NCBI GenBank assembly: GCA_027021615.1
Contig: JALUTY010000083.1
Coordinates: forward strand, 39,607 to 103,606
Length of the DNA: 64,000 nt
Source: a bacterium
GTDB taxonomy: Bacteria > Desulfobacterota > Deferrisomatia > Deferrisomatales > Deferrisomataceae
Direction of reading: 5' to 3'
Shown: piece after piece, positions 1-7,475 of the stretch
Layout: each line of letters opens with the position of its first letter
Position numbering within the stretch: the stretch's first letter is position 1
The notes under the pieces: generated by a model
The model's database searches: none
What the model was told of the DNA's origin: nothing
Seen by the model: the letters and a program-made list of their open reading frames with translations, nothing else
Program-made: the position numbers and the translations under genes

Positions 1-7
1 CCAGAGT

Positions 8-69
8 GTTCCAAGTATGGCCCCGTCTCTGTGGCGCCACCTCACGGTCTCGGGAGGCATGGGGTCTGC
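8..69. repeat. R5 repeat, copy 1
   Basis: A segment of about 62 bp whose reverse complement recurs at 47686-47750 in the hgcA-hgcB spacer. Shared blocks in order are GTTCCAAG, CTCT, GGCG, CACCT, ACGGTCTCGGG and GGCATGG. It abuts and slightly overlaps the left terminal repeat of the R1 element at 56. No coding potential was recognised in 1-383; the few reading frames there are repeat-derived. Confidence 0.6.
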
Positions 70-237
70 TGGAGAGCCGCGTGCGGCCCCTTGGCTCGCC
101 GCGCAGCGCCTCCACCGCTTGCCCCGTGAAATCGCTCGTGGCTGCCGGTCTCCTATGAAGCCACCGCCGGCGCCCCGTGCCTGCGCGGCGAATCTCAATG
201 CCCGGCTTCGCGCGCGGCCGGAAGCAGGCCCCATGCC
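56..237 (+). repeat. R1 intergenic element, copy A
   Basis: A 182-bp element bounded by 15-bp terminal inverted repeats, GGCATGGGGTCTGCT and AGCAGGCCCCATGCC, which pair fully if one G-T wobble is allowed. The interior, with blocks GGAGAGCCGCG, TTGGCTCGCCGCG and CGCGGCGAATCTC, recurs in the same orientation at 19400-19580 and inverted at 21961-22146 and 36059-36245. No ORF is conserved between copies. It looks like a structured, mobile or RNA-forming repeat. The remaining bases up to 383 hold nothing else I can identify. Confidence 0.75.
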
Positions 238-383
238 CCACCGCCGAAACTGTGCGGGGATCGGTGCAAGTTGCTTCTTCCAAACCCGCCGCCCCATGGC
301 CCAGCGGGGCTTCCACGCTGTTTTCCCGCACGAAGAAAATGCGTAGTCTTTACCGGGGCCGCGCCAGGGGGTTACGCCACCCC

Positions 384-953
384 TCACCAGGGGTGCTTCG
401 ACCGACGGAAGGCGACCCGCACATCGGGCAGCCCCGCCTCGAGGGGCCGGTTTTCCCGGACCGACCGGAGGATTCGGGACGCGTCCACCCCTGCCCACAG
501 GGCATCGGCCACCATCTCCACCGCGGTGAGCCGCTCGACAGGAGGAAATCCTGCCAAGGTGAGGCGGTCCACCAAGGCGGCCGCCCGGCGCAGGGTCAGG
601 GTACGGCGGTCCAGCGCCCGGAGGATGGCGTCGGCCCCTGCCCGTTTCGCCACCCCCTCCCGGAGCTTGGACAGTAGGTCCCGGTCGGGAAGACCGGCCA
701 CTCGGGCCCGGGCCAGCAACAACAGGACCCTTGCCGTCTCGGCCGAGGAGAACCCGGCCTCCTCACACGCCTCCTCCGCCTCCCGGATCCGGTCCTTCGA
801 GAGCCCCGCCGCCCGGGCTTGGAGACGCACCTCCTCCAGCGGGCCGGCGAGGCTCCCCGGCCCCAGCCGCCCCACGGCCGGCTCCCCTGCCGGGGCCCAT
901 CCCGTCGGACCCCCTAGGAGCACGAGCACCCCCACGGCCAGCCACCGTTTCAT
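384..953 (-). CDS. Predicted exported protein of unknown function
   Basis: 189 residues. The N-terminus (MKRWLAVGVLVLLGG, then a polar Pro/Gly/Ala stretch) looks like a Sec signal peptide. The rest is predicted mostly alpha-helical and rich in Arg, Ala, Leu and Glu; there are two cysteine-poor helical halves and no motif I recognise. Its start overlaps the stop of the upstream sigma factor gene by 4 bp, so the two are translationally coupled. Small exported helical proteins next to ECF sigma factors are sometimes anti-sigma or envelope-stress sensors. This one has no second membrane segment and no zinc-binding anti-sigma motif, so I do not assign that role. Confidence 0.7.
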   Translation of the reverse strand: MKRWLAVGVLVLLGGPTGWAPAGEPAVGRLGPGSLAGPLEEVRLQARAAGLSKDRIREAEEACEEAGFSSAETARVLLLLARARVAGLPDRDLLSKLREGVAKRAGADAILRALDRRTLTLRRAAALVDRLTLAGFPPVERLTAVEMVADALWAGVDASRILRSVRENRPLEAGLPDVRVAFRRSKHPW

Positions 954-1603
954 GGCTCCTCTCCGTCGAGCAGCCCCAGCCGTCTCAAGATCATCTTCTT
1001 CGCCCGAAAGATCCGAATCTTCACGTTATTGAGCGAGATCCCCACGATGTCGGCAATCTCCTGATAGGGCAACCCTTCCAGGTAGCACAGGACCAGCGGG
1101 GTCTTGTACTTCTCGGGTAGCTCATGAAGGGTCCTCATCAGTCGGCTCCAGTCCTCCCGCCGAAGCAGTTGGTCCAGGGGGTCGGCCTGGGGCCGGTGCG
1201 CCAAGAGGGCCAAGGGACTCACACGGTCGCTGTCCACCTCGTCCCTCCGTACCTTGTCTCGGTGCCGGTCGATACACTGGTTTCGCGCGATGGTGAACAG
1301 CCAGGTGGCGAACCGCCGGGACGGGTCGTAGGTATGAAGGAACCGGTAGGCCCGCAGGAACGTGTCCTGGGTCACGTCCTCGGCCCGGGAGGGATCCTGA
1401 AAGAAGTGCAGGGCAAACCGGTAGATCGGCCCCTGGTACTTCTCGATCAGGGAGCCGAACGCTTCTCGATCCCCGTTCAGGGCCCGAACCGCCAGCTCCG
1501 AGTCCGTGTCGAAATACCCGTGCGAGTTCATGGACCTCGTCTGCGTCGAAACACCCTCGTCAGCGTGAAACCGCGCAGTCGGACACCCAGAAGGGGCGTT
1601 CAT
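950..1603 (-). CDS. ECF-family RNA polymerase sigma factor
   Basis: 217 residues. Region 2 is clear (RAEDVTQDTFLRAYRF, then FATWLFTIARNQCIDRHR) and region 4 carries the helix-turn-helix (LPYQEIADIVGISLNNVKIRIFRAK). There is no long region 1 or 3, which is the group-4 (ECF) layout. I chose the ATG at 1603 because GGAAGGA sits 7 bases upstream. A further upstream ATG at 1639 lacks a good site, and an internal ATG at 1531 would still keep both domains. The gene is coupled to the exported protein at 384-953. No anti-sigma gene is visible on this side; the 420-bp upstream gap holds an R2 repeat. Confidence 0.9.
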   Translation of the reverse strand: MNAPSGCPTARFHADEGVSTQTRSMNSHGYFDTDSELAVRALNGDREAFGSLIEKYQGPIYRFALHFFQDPSRAEDVTQDTFLRAYRFLHTYDPSRRFATWLFTIARNQCIDRHRDKVRRDEVDSDRVSPLALLAHRPQADPLDQLLRREDWSRLMRTLHELPEKYKTPLVLCYLEGLPYQEIADIVGISLNNVKIRIFRAKKMILRRLGLLDGEEP

Positions 1604-1742
1604 CTCAGAATCCTTCCCCCTGCTGGACGTTAGCAGCAACCCGCGTGCCGTCTCGGGAGTAAAGACCCGAACCCCACCGGCCGATCAAAGGAACAGCCGT
1701 TCAAAGTCCGCCCATTTGACTTTGGTTTCCTGCTTGTCCAAG

Positions 1743-1919
1743 CTAACCCGGATCGGTCATGAAGCCTCGTGCTGCAACCCCTGACAGCACGCCGTTTCGG
1801 GGCGTGCTCGTGCCTCGGTCCCGCCCGGTACGCCTGCGCCCCTCGCGCGTTCGTGCTTGCCCCGATCTGGCGCACCCTCGTCGGTTTCGCGACGAACGCC
1901 CATGAGTGATCCGGGTTAG
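1743..1919 (+). repeat. R2 intergenic element, copy a
   Basis: A 177-bp element with terminal inverted repeats CTAACCCGGATC and GATCCGGGTTAG, each followed inward by TCATG or CATGA. Inside lies a hairpin GCACGCC / GGCGTGC with a 7-nt loop, and conserved blocks such as GTTTCGCGACGAACGC near the right end. The same sequence recurs at 55280-55460 in this orientation and at 40996-41179 inverted, with matching changes in both termini. The rest of the 1604-2026 gap holds no gene. Confidence 0.8.
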
Positions 1920-2026
1920 ACCGACCCCTCCGGCACGGGGCTTGCTGGTGGGGGTGGAGTTTCGATCGGTCCCCTCCCCCGCCGCGGGGCAAGGGGCACA
2001 ACCTTTCTCTTCCACGGAGGAGCACA

Positions 2027-2554
2027 TTGCGGTTTCTCTGCACTGTCCTCGTCGCACTGCTCTGTTCCACCCAACCGGCGCTGGCCCTGTTCGGTGCCGG
2101 GAAAAAACCCCAACCGGGCTCGGACGCGCCCACGTTCAACGCACCCCTTCTGGTGGGGGGCGACTTCGACCTTGCCCCCTATATCGGCACCAACGCGATC
2201 CTCCTCGACTTCTGGTCCATCTACTGCGTCTCGTGCATCCAGGAGATGCCGAAGCTGGTGGACATCTACAACCGGTACAAGGACCAAGGGCTCGAGGCGG
2301 TGGCCGTGAATCTGGACAGCTTCGGTACCCGACGGGTCAAAAAGTTCGTGAAGGGTCTCGATTTCAGGGTGACCTACCCGATCGTGATCGACAAACGCCG
2401 GGAGGTCGCTGCCAAATACGGCGTGAGCGTGCTGCCCACCACCGTGGTGATCGGCAAGGACGGCAAAGTGACCTACTACCACGTGGGGTACTCGCCCGGC
2501 GACGAGGAAGAGATCGAGCAGAAGGTGAAGGAGGCCCTGGGCGCAGGGCAGTGA
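2027..2554 (+). CDS. Exported TlpA/ResA-like thioredoxin
   Basis: 175 residues with a short N-terminal signal-like hydrophobic stretch (1-20) and a thioredoxin fold carrying C67-V-S-C70 in the sequence FWSIYCVSC. The cis-Pro loop is VLPTTVVIGKDG. It starts with TTG: GGAGG lies 6 bases upstream and no better ATG exists. A disulfide or heme-ligation role in the periplasm is typical of the family (known); substrate unknown. A second gene of the same family follows after 34 bp, so they probably form an operon. The CVSC active site differs from the CGPC of its neighbour, suggesting a different redox potential (inference). Confidence 0.88.
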   Translation: MRFLCTVLVALLCSTQPALALFGAGKKPQPGSDAPTFNAPLLVGGDFDLAPYIGTNAILLDFWSIYCVSCIQEMPKLVDIYNRYKDQGLEAVAVNLDSFGTRRVKKFVKGLDFRVTYPIVIDKRREVAAKYGVSVLPTTVVIGKDGKVTYYHVGYSPGDEEEIEQKVKEALGAGQ

Positions 2555-2588
2555 CCCACAACCCCCCCTCGGCAAGGAGTGACGCGCG

Positions 2589-3161
2589 ATGAAGCGTTCC
2601 TTGATCTCTCTGGTGATCGTGGCCGCATTGGCCGCCACGGTCGTTCCCCCGGCCCCTGCGACCGCTGGGGAGGCCACGGCGTTGAAAGGGAAGAAGGTGA
2701 ACTCCAACGGCCTGTTGGCGGTGGGGTCCAAGGCGTTGCCGTTCACACTGAAAGATCTGGACGGCAACACGGTGAGCCTGGACCAGTTCCAAGGCCGCAA
2801 GGCGGTGCTTGTCACCTTCTGGTCGTTCTTCTGTGGCCCATGCCGGGAGGAGATCCCCCTGCTGGACCAGATCCTGAAGAAGTACCAGGACCAGGGTTTC
2901 GAGATGCTGGCCATCAACCTCGACGGCCCCAAGCTCGCGAAGGCGGTCCGCCGGTACGTGGACTCCAACGGCTTTTCGTTCCGCGTGCTGTGGGAAGAGA
3001 TCGACGGGGTGAGCTACAAGACTGCGGATGCCTACGGCGTCGCCGGCACCCCGAGCCTGGTGCTGGTGGGCAAGGAGGGCAGAGTGCTGTGGACCCACGT
3101 GGGCCGGGAGGAACCGGCGAAGATCGAGGCCGTGATCCGCAAGGCCCTCGGGAAGGGGTAA
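2589..3161 (+). CDS. Exported TlpA/ResA-like thioredoxin
   Basis: 190 residues. A cleavable signal peptide is likely (MKRSLISLVIVAALAATVV, then PAPATAG). The AhpC/TSA-Redoxin-type fold carries C82-G-P-C85 in WSFFCGPC and the cis-Pro loop VAGTPSLVLVGKEG. AAGGAGTGACGCGCG precedes the ATG. It is a paralogue of the gene immediately upstream and of the gene at 29191-29808. The three differ in active-site dipeptide (VS, GP, FP), as expected for a small set of periplasmic thiol oxidoreductases with separate partners, for example in cytochrome c maturation (inference). Confidence 0.9.
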   Translation: MKRSLISLVIVAALAATVVPPAPATAGEATALKGKKVNSNGLLAVGSKALPFTLKDLDGNTVSLDQFQGRKAVLVTFWSFFCGPCREEIPLLDQILKKYQDQGFEMLAINLDGPKLAKAVRRYVDSNGFSFRVLWEEIDGVSYKTADAYGVAGTPSLVLVGKEGRVLWTHVGREEPAKIEAVIRKALGKG

Positions 3162-3190
3162 GGCCCGCATCTCGCTCCGCCCCGACCGCA

Positions 3191-3226
3191 AAAAGAGGCG
3201 CCGCTCCCGAGGGGCGGCGCCTTTCG
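3191..3226. terminator. Bidirectional intrinsic terminator
   Basis: Stem GGCGCCGC (3197-3204) and GCGGCGCC (3214-3221) with a 9-nt loop. On the minus strand it is followed by TCTTTTTG, which would end the tRNA-Gly transcript. On the plus strand a shorter CTTTCG follows, which could end the thioredoxin operon. Confidence 0.85.
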
Positions 3227-3235
3227 TCGTCGTGG

Positions 3236-3308
3236 AGCGGGCGACGGGATTCGAACCCGCGACTCTCAGCTTGGGAAGCTGATACTCTACCAGCTGAGTT
3301 ACGCCCGC
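3236..3308 (-). tRNA. tRNA-Gly(CCC)
   Basis: 73 nt. The acceptor stem is GCGGGCG (from 3308) with CGCCCGC and discriminator U, the usual base for tRNA-Gly. The anticodon stem is TCAGC/GCTGA around the loop TTCCCAA, giving anticodon CCC. The T-arm holds GGGTTCGAATCCC. CCA is not encoded. This isoacceptor reads GGG, which is frequent in the surrounding high-GC genes. Confidence 0.95.
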
Positions 3309-3431
3309 ACCGTCCGGAGGGTTGATGATTATAGGCATACGCTCCCTCTTGTCAACGCCAAAGTTTCTCCGACCGGGCGGCCGGTTCCGGGCCGCCCCCG
3401 ATCGACCTTTCTCGAGCCGGTGACCGACGCC

Positions 3432-3629
3432 ATGACCGACGAGCCCTGGTTTCGCCCCGCCGGCGCCCTCCCCGGCCGGCTGTACGTACCGACCGGCAAG
3501 GGCGGCAAGAAGCACCCCTGCCCGGAGTGCTATTGGTGCCAGTGGTGCCCCGAGATCCGATGCCAGGCCTGCCGGTCCTGCCAGAGGAGGCGCCCCGAGG
3601 AGCCGAGGGATCAGGCCACGAACAGGTAG
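3432..3629 (+). CDS. Small Cys-rich protein, possibly metal-binding
   Basis: 65 residues. The centre is a dense cysteine cluster, CPECYWCQWCPEIRCQAC then RSC, with eight Cys in about 22 residues, preceded by a PTGKGGKKH linker. I chose the ATG at 3432 with GGTGA upstream; a GTG at 3420 would add four residues. The pattern suggests zinc or Fe-S binding (inference). I have an impression of similar short proteins in Geobacter-type genomes but cannot confirm it. Its last 19 bases overlap the 3' end of the convergent glycosyltransferase gene. Confidence 0.6.
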   Translation: MTDEPWFRPAGALPGRLYVPTGKGGKKHPCPECYWCQWCPEIRCQACRSCQRRRPEEPRDQATNR

Positions 3630-4567
3630 TCCTGGCCCTCTCGCACCCCGGGGGCCACGCACCGTCGCACCCGGTCGCGTACCGTGGCTGCCCCGAAGCA
3701 AAACAGCGCCATCCCCTCCCAGCGAGGCCCGGCCGAGCCCGGCTTCCACTCGAAGCCCCGAGCCCCCACGCCCCGGGACCGGAGGGCCCGGGTCCAGTCG
3801 GTCAGGGTCTGCCCCCGTCCGAACACCGTGACGTTCCCGATGCCCCGGGACACAAGCTCGGCGGCCAGGTGGCGGGCCTTCACGGCCCGGAACGCTCCGA
3901 CCCCCATCCGTGCCGACCGGCGGGTCTCGCGGCCCGGGTGTTCCCGCCACAGGTACAGGACCCGGGGCACCTTTCCGATCCGGTACCCCAGGCGGTGCCA
4001 CCGCAGCAGCAGGTCCAGGTCCTCCGGGCCGTCCCCCTCCCACCATCCCCCAGCCGCCATCAAGGCCCCCGTCCGGATCGCCAGGGTGGCATGGGTCACG
4101 GTGCACTCCACGTAGCGCTCGCGGGCGATCTGCCCGGGAAGGGCCAGGCGGTTCTGCCACCGCAGGTACGAGGCCATGCGCTCGGACACCCGAGCCGCTG
4201 GGAACAGCCGCACCCGGCTTCCCACTGCCTGCCAAGAGGGGTTCCGCTCCAGAGCGTCCACCAATGCCCCCAACCGGTCGGGGTGACACACGTCATCGGC
4301 GTCCATGCGGACCGCCACCGGTGCCGACACCTCCCTCAAGGCCCGGTTCAGGGCGGCAGCGACCCCCCGGCCGGCCCCGGGAATCAGGGTCAACCGCCGG
4401 TCGCCCCCGGCCGCTCGGACCAGGGCCTCGACCGAGTCGTCGTGGCTGCAGTCATCCACCGCGATCAGGCGCCAGTCGGTCAGCCGTTGGCGCCACAGGC
4501 TCTGCCAGGCTTGGGCGATCCACGGCCCGGCGTTCCGAAACGGCATGAGGATGTCCACGGCGGGCAC
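3611..4567 (-). CDS. Family 2 glycosyltransferase (GT-A fold)
   Basis: 318 residues. The N-terminal GT2 domain has the nucleotide-sugar-binding VDDCS (38-42) and the metal-binding MDADD (88-92), with the usual beta-strand start VDILMPFRNAG. The start is GTG with GGGAAGG 6 bases upstream; a longer frame extends further 5' but reads through the region before the response regulator. The last 90 residues form a separate alpha/beta segment containing TVFGRGQTLTDW, which I do not recognise as part of standard GT2 enzymes. It probably builds surface polysaccharide (inference). It stands alone, divergent from the gene at 4665. Confidence 0.85.
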   Translation of the reverse strand: MPAVDILMPFRNAGPWIAQAWQSLWRQRLTDWRLIAVDDCSHDDSVEALVRAAGGDRRLTLIPGAGRGVAAALNRALREVSAPVAVRMDADDVCHPDRLGALVDALERNPSWQAVGSRVRLFPAARVSERMASYLRWQNRLALPGQIARERYVECTVTHATLAIRTGALMAAGGWWEGDGPEDLDLLLRWHRLGYRIGKVPRVLYLWREHPGRETRRSARMGVGAFRAVKARHLAAELVSRGIGNVTVFGRGQTLTDWTRALRSRGVGARGFEWKPGSAGPRWEGMALFCFGAATVRDRVRRCVAPGVREGQDYLFVA

Positions 4568-4664
4568 GCTTGCCTTCCCTCGGGGCTGTGGTAGCGTGGG
4601 TTCACGCGTCCGTCCGCGTCCGTGACGCGGGGTCCGGGGCAACGAGGCGCGAGGGGGTGTGCCG

Positions 4665-5657
4665 ATGATCGACACGATCCTGTACGTGGAGGACGAGCCC
4701 GGTCTGGTTCGGCTGGCCGAGGTGGTGTTTCGGAAGATCGGCTTCGTGGGGCGCATCGTGTCGGCGGCGAGTCTGGCCGAGGCTCGGCTCGCTTTGGCCG
4801 GCATCCGAAAAGGGGGGTCCCTTCCCAAGCTGGTGGTGACCGATCTCGGGCTCCCGGACGGCTCGGGCCTCGAGCTGGTCCGCCACATCAAGGAGGACCC
4901 AAGCCTGCGCGCCGTGCCCGTGGTGGTGCTGTCGGGTTCGGCCACCCCGGAGACCGTGACCGAGGCGTACGCCCTGGGGGCCAACGCTTTCCTGTCGAAG
5001 TCGCCCGCCGCCGGCGACCTCCTGTCGGCCATGGAGGGGCTGGTTCGGTGCTGGCTCCGGGAGGTGGAGCTGCCCAGCCCCCGGATCGGCGACCGGCTCC
5101 AGTGGGCCCTGGCCCGGGCCGTGGGCTACGAGACCCGGGTGGCCCAGATCTACCTGGAGCTGGCCCGGCGGCTCCGGGCGGACCCCGAGGCCCTTCGGTT
5201 CTGGCTCGATCTGGCCCTGGCCGAGGGCAACCACGCCAACCTCCTCCGGTTCTTCGAGTCCCTGGTGGAAGACTCCGAGGCCCCCGCGTCCGTGCTCGAT
5301 CGGCTCGAAGGCCAACTCATCAAGGTGGAGACCTGTGTGGCCGGGGTCGAGATGGGCCTTGGTGCCCGGCCGGAACTGGACCGGGGCGGAGCGCTGGAGA
5401 TCACCCTGCGCATCGAGGAGAGCCCCAGCGAGGAGCTGATCCTGGCCGGCCTCGGGGTCCTCCTCCCCTCCGCGCCGGGGGCGGTGGCCACCTTGGCCGA
5501 GAGCCTGGCCGAGCACGCGGCCCACATCGCGGACGGGGTCCGACGGATGACCCCACGGCAGGACCTGTGGGCACGGGCCGGGGCGTTCCTCACCCGGGCA
5601 CAGGCGCTGCGGGACCGGTTTGCAGGGGAAGGGGCCGACGAGTCCCACGCCCTCTGA
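4665..5657 (+). CDS. Receiver domain fused to a ferritin-like helical domain
   Basis: 330 residues. Residues 1-125 are a CheY-like receiver with acidic pair E9-D10, phospho-acceptor D60 (VVTDLGLPDG), S90 and K112. Residues 140-330 are all-helical. The first helix has E156 (VGYETRVAQIYLELA), the second has E187-x-x-H190 (LALAEGNHANLL), the third carries E245, and the last has E279, E283, H284 and H287 (ESLAEHAAH). The order of Glu/His-bearing helices resembles the diiron four-helix bundle of rubrerythrin/ferritin-like proteins, though the last helix is not a clean ExxH. The ATG at 4665 has a strong GAGGGGG site. There is no DNA-binding or enzymatic output domain. No partner kinase is adjacent. 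Confidence 0.8.
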   Translation: MIDTILYVEDEPGLVRLAEVVFRKIGFVGRIVSAASLAEARLALAGIRKGGSLPKLVVTDLGLPDGSGLELVRHIKEDPSLRAVPVVVLSGSATPETVTEAYALGANAFLSKSPAAGDLLSAMEGLVRCWLREVELPSPRIGDRLQWALARAVGYETRVAQIYLELARRLRADPEALRFWLDLALAEGNHANLLRFFESLVEDSEAPASVLDRLEGQLIKVETCVAGVEMGLGARPELDRGGALEITLRIEESPSEELILAGLGVLLPSAPGAVATLAESLAEHAAHIADGVRRMTPRQDLWARAGAFLTRAQALRDRFAGEGADESHAL

Positions 5658-5679
5658 GACGACGACGGATCTCGCCGCC

Positions 5680-7014
5680 TCAGCCCGCCAGATCGAGCCC
5701 CTCCACCAGAAGCGGTGGGGCTCCGAGTCCACCGTGCATCTCCAGGTCCGTGCCCACCACGGCCACCCGCCGCAGCAGCTCTTCCACGGTCCCGGCCAGG
5801 GCCGCGCCGGTCACGGGGTGGGCCGGCACCCCTCCCTCGAACCAGATCCCCGAGCACCCCACGGAGAACTCACCGGTGACCGGATCGGCCGTGTGAAGCC
5901 CCAGCACGTCACGGACCCACAGCCCCCGACCGGCAAGGGCCATGAGATCCTCGGTGCCCCCGCCCTCGCCGGGAGCCCAGATCAGGTTGCTCACGTGGGG
6001 CCGGGGCGGGACCGTGGCCCCCCCGGCCGCGTTGCCCGTGGAGCTCCGCCCGGCACGGCTGCCGCTGGACCGATCGTAAAGGAACCCCTTTAACACCCCC
6101 CGATCGATCACCTCCGTGAGCTGCCGGGGTACCCCCTCGTCGTCCACCGGCCGCGTCTCGATCCCGCCCGGTCGAAGCCCCTCGTCCCGGATGATGACGC
6201 TCCGGGCCGCCACCACCGCGCCCTCCTCCCGGAACAACCCCATCCCCTTCTCCACGGTCTCTCCGAGAAACGACGGGGCGAGCACGGCCAGGAGGTCTGC
6301 CGCGACACGGGCGTCCAGGACCAGGGGGAACCGACCCGTGGGAGCCGGGCGGGCTCCCAGCAGCTCCACCGCCCGGCCGGCCGCATCGGCCGCAAGGCGG
6401 GCCGGGGACAGCTCGGCCCACTGCCGGGCCTCGGCCGACGACCAGCCGGTCTGGGCCGTGCTTCCCTCGGCCGCAGACACCTCGAGGGAGGCGGAGACCG
6501 AGGTCTCGACCCATGCCACCTCTTCGGTCCGGTGGTTTCGGATCGTCCGGCGGATCACCACCGCTTCTGCCGAGGGCTTCCGCACGGAGACCACCCGAGG
6601 GTCCCCAGCCCGGGCGGTCCGGTCCAGGGTCTGAACGAGCCCGGCCAGGTCGGCGGCGGTGAGCGCTTCCACCCGGGAGTCCCGGATCGCCAGATCGCCG
6701 ACCGGCGGAGGCCCCAAGGGGCCCTCCAGGTCCGCAGCCGGCACCGGGTCCTGGGCCCCGGCGGCCTGGCGTGCCCAACCCATCAGATCGCCGGGATCCC
6801 ACCGAGAGCCAGGGCCGAGGGGCACGGCGGCAAACCCCACCCGGCCGCCCCCCAGATCCAACCGCACCGACAGGTAGGACTCGCGCCACCGCTCCACGGC
6901 CGCCTCCCCCTCACCGCCCTCGACCCGGATGCCCCGCTCCTCCCACACCGAGGCCTGCCAAGGGCGCCCGGCCGCCGCCCGGCTCAGGGCCTCCCACAGA
7001 TCGGCGGGCATCAT
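5680..7014 (-). CDS. pmbA: PmbA/TldD-family metalloprotease-like protein (PmbA type)
   Basis: 444 residues, the usual PmbA length. The C-terminal domain has the family blocks LVLDARVAADLLAVL, GVPRQLTEVIDRGVLKGFLYD and VSNLIWAPGEG, then VLGLHTADPVTGEFSVGCSGIWFEGG. The HExxxH zinc motif of the TldD partner is absent, which marks this as the PmbA-type subunit. With TldD, PmbA forms a heterodimeric peptidase that processes modified peptides (known for E. coli). tldD is not in this window. It is the last gene of the nadK-recN-NAGS-pmbA run; its ATG overlaps the upstream stop by 4 bp. Confidence 0.9.
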   Translation of the reverse strand: MMPADLWEALSRAAAGRPWQASVWEERGIRVEGGEGEAAVERWRESYLSVRLDLGGGRVGFAAVPLGPGSRWDPGDLMGWARQAAGAQDPVPAADLEGPLGPPPVGDLAIRDSRVEALTAADLAGLVQTLDRTARAGDPRVVSVRKPSAEAVVIRRTIRNHRTEEVAWVETSVSASLEVSAAEGSTAQTGWSSAEARQWAELSPARLAADAAGRAVELLGARPAPTGRFPLVLDARVAADLLAVLAPSFLGETVEKGMGLFREEGAVVAARSVIIRDEGLRPGGIETRPVDDEGVPRQLTEVIDRGVLKGFLYDRSSGSRAGRSSTGNAAGGATVPPRPHVSNLIWAPGEGGGTEDLMALAGRGLWVRDVLGLHTADPVTGEFSVGCSGIWFEGGVPAHPVTGAALAGTVEELLRRVAVVGTDLEMHGGLGAPPLLVEGLDLAG

Positions 7015-7475
7015 GGGTCCAGCTCCCGCATCACCGCCACCTCGTCGCACTCGGGGAACTTGGAGCAATGGAGGCAGTCCTTCCAGACCTTGTGGGGGAG
7101 CTGGGACTTCTCCACCTCGTGGAACCCCATCTTGGCGAAGAACCCCGGTCGGTAGGTGAGGGCGAAAAGCCGCCGCAGCCCCAGGCACCGGGCCTGCTCC
7201 AGGCAGGCGTCCACGAGGTGGCGGCCGATGCCCCGGCCCTGGAGATCCTGCCGCACGGCCAGAGAACGAACCTCCCCCAGATCCACCCAGCAGATGTGCA
7301 GGGCCGAGAGGCCCACGATCTCGTCGCCGCGCCACGCCACCACAAAGTCCCGAACGTTCTCGTACAGGTCCAGCCAGGACCGCGACAGGACCAACCCTTC
7401 CCGGGCGTAGTCGTCGAGAATGGTTTTCATGGCCTCCACGTCCTGGAGGCGGGCCGGAGCCACGGAGATCGTCAC
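7011..7475 (-). CDS. GNAT acetyltransferase, short N-acetylglutamate synthase type
   Basis: 154 residues. It has a GNAT fold with the acetyl-CoA loop VRQDLQGRGIGRHLV, the block ALHICWVDLGEVRSLAV, then LTYRPGFFAKMGF and the tail LPHKVWKDCLHCSKFPECDEVA. This set is characteristic of stand-alone NAGS-like enzymes (ArgA-type GNAT domain without the kinase-like arginine-binding domain), so a role in the first step of arginine synthesis is likely. GTG start with GGAAAGG upstream, overlapping the recN stop by 4 bp. Another GNAT substrate remains possible. Confidence 0.8.
   Translation of the reverse strand: MTISVAPARLQDVEAMKTILDDYAREGLVLSRSWLDLYENVRDFVVAWRGDEIVGLSALHICWVDLGEVRSLAVRQDLQGRGIGRHLVDACLEQARCLGLRRLFALTYRPGFFAKMGFHEVEKSQLPHKVWKDCLHCSKFPECDEVAVMRELDP

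Noticed and set aside
56..237. R1 elements as insertion sequences
   Set aside because: No transposase frame is conserved between copies; they are too short and look non-autonomous.
1..383. Plus-strand frames of 100-250 codons at the window start
   Set aside because: They run over R5, R1 and the reverse strand of the exported-protein gene; nothing in the translations resembles a protein family.
384..953. Anti-sigma factor call for the sigma-linked exported protein
   Set aside because: No transmembrane anchor beyond the signal peptide, no zinc-binding anti-sigma motif and no contact domain could be seen.
5680..7014. TldD identification for the PmbA-like gene
   Set aside because: The HExxxH zinc motif of TldD is missing, so it is the PmbA-type partner.
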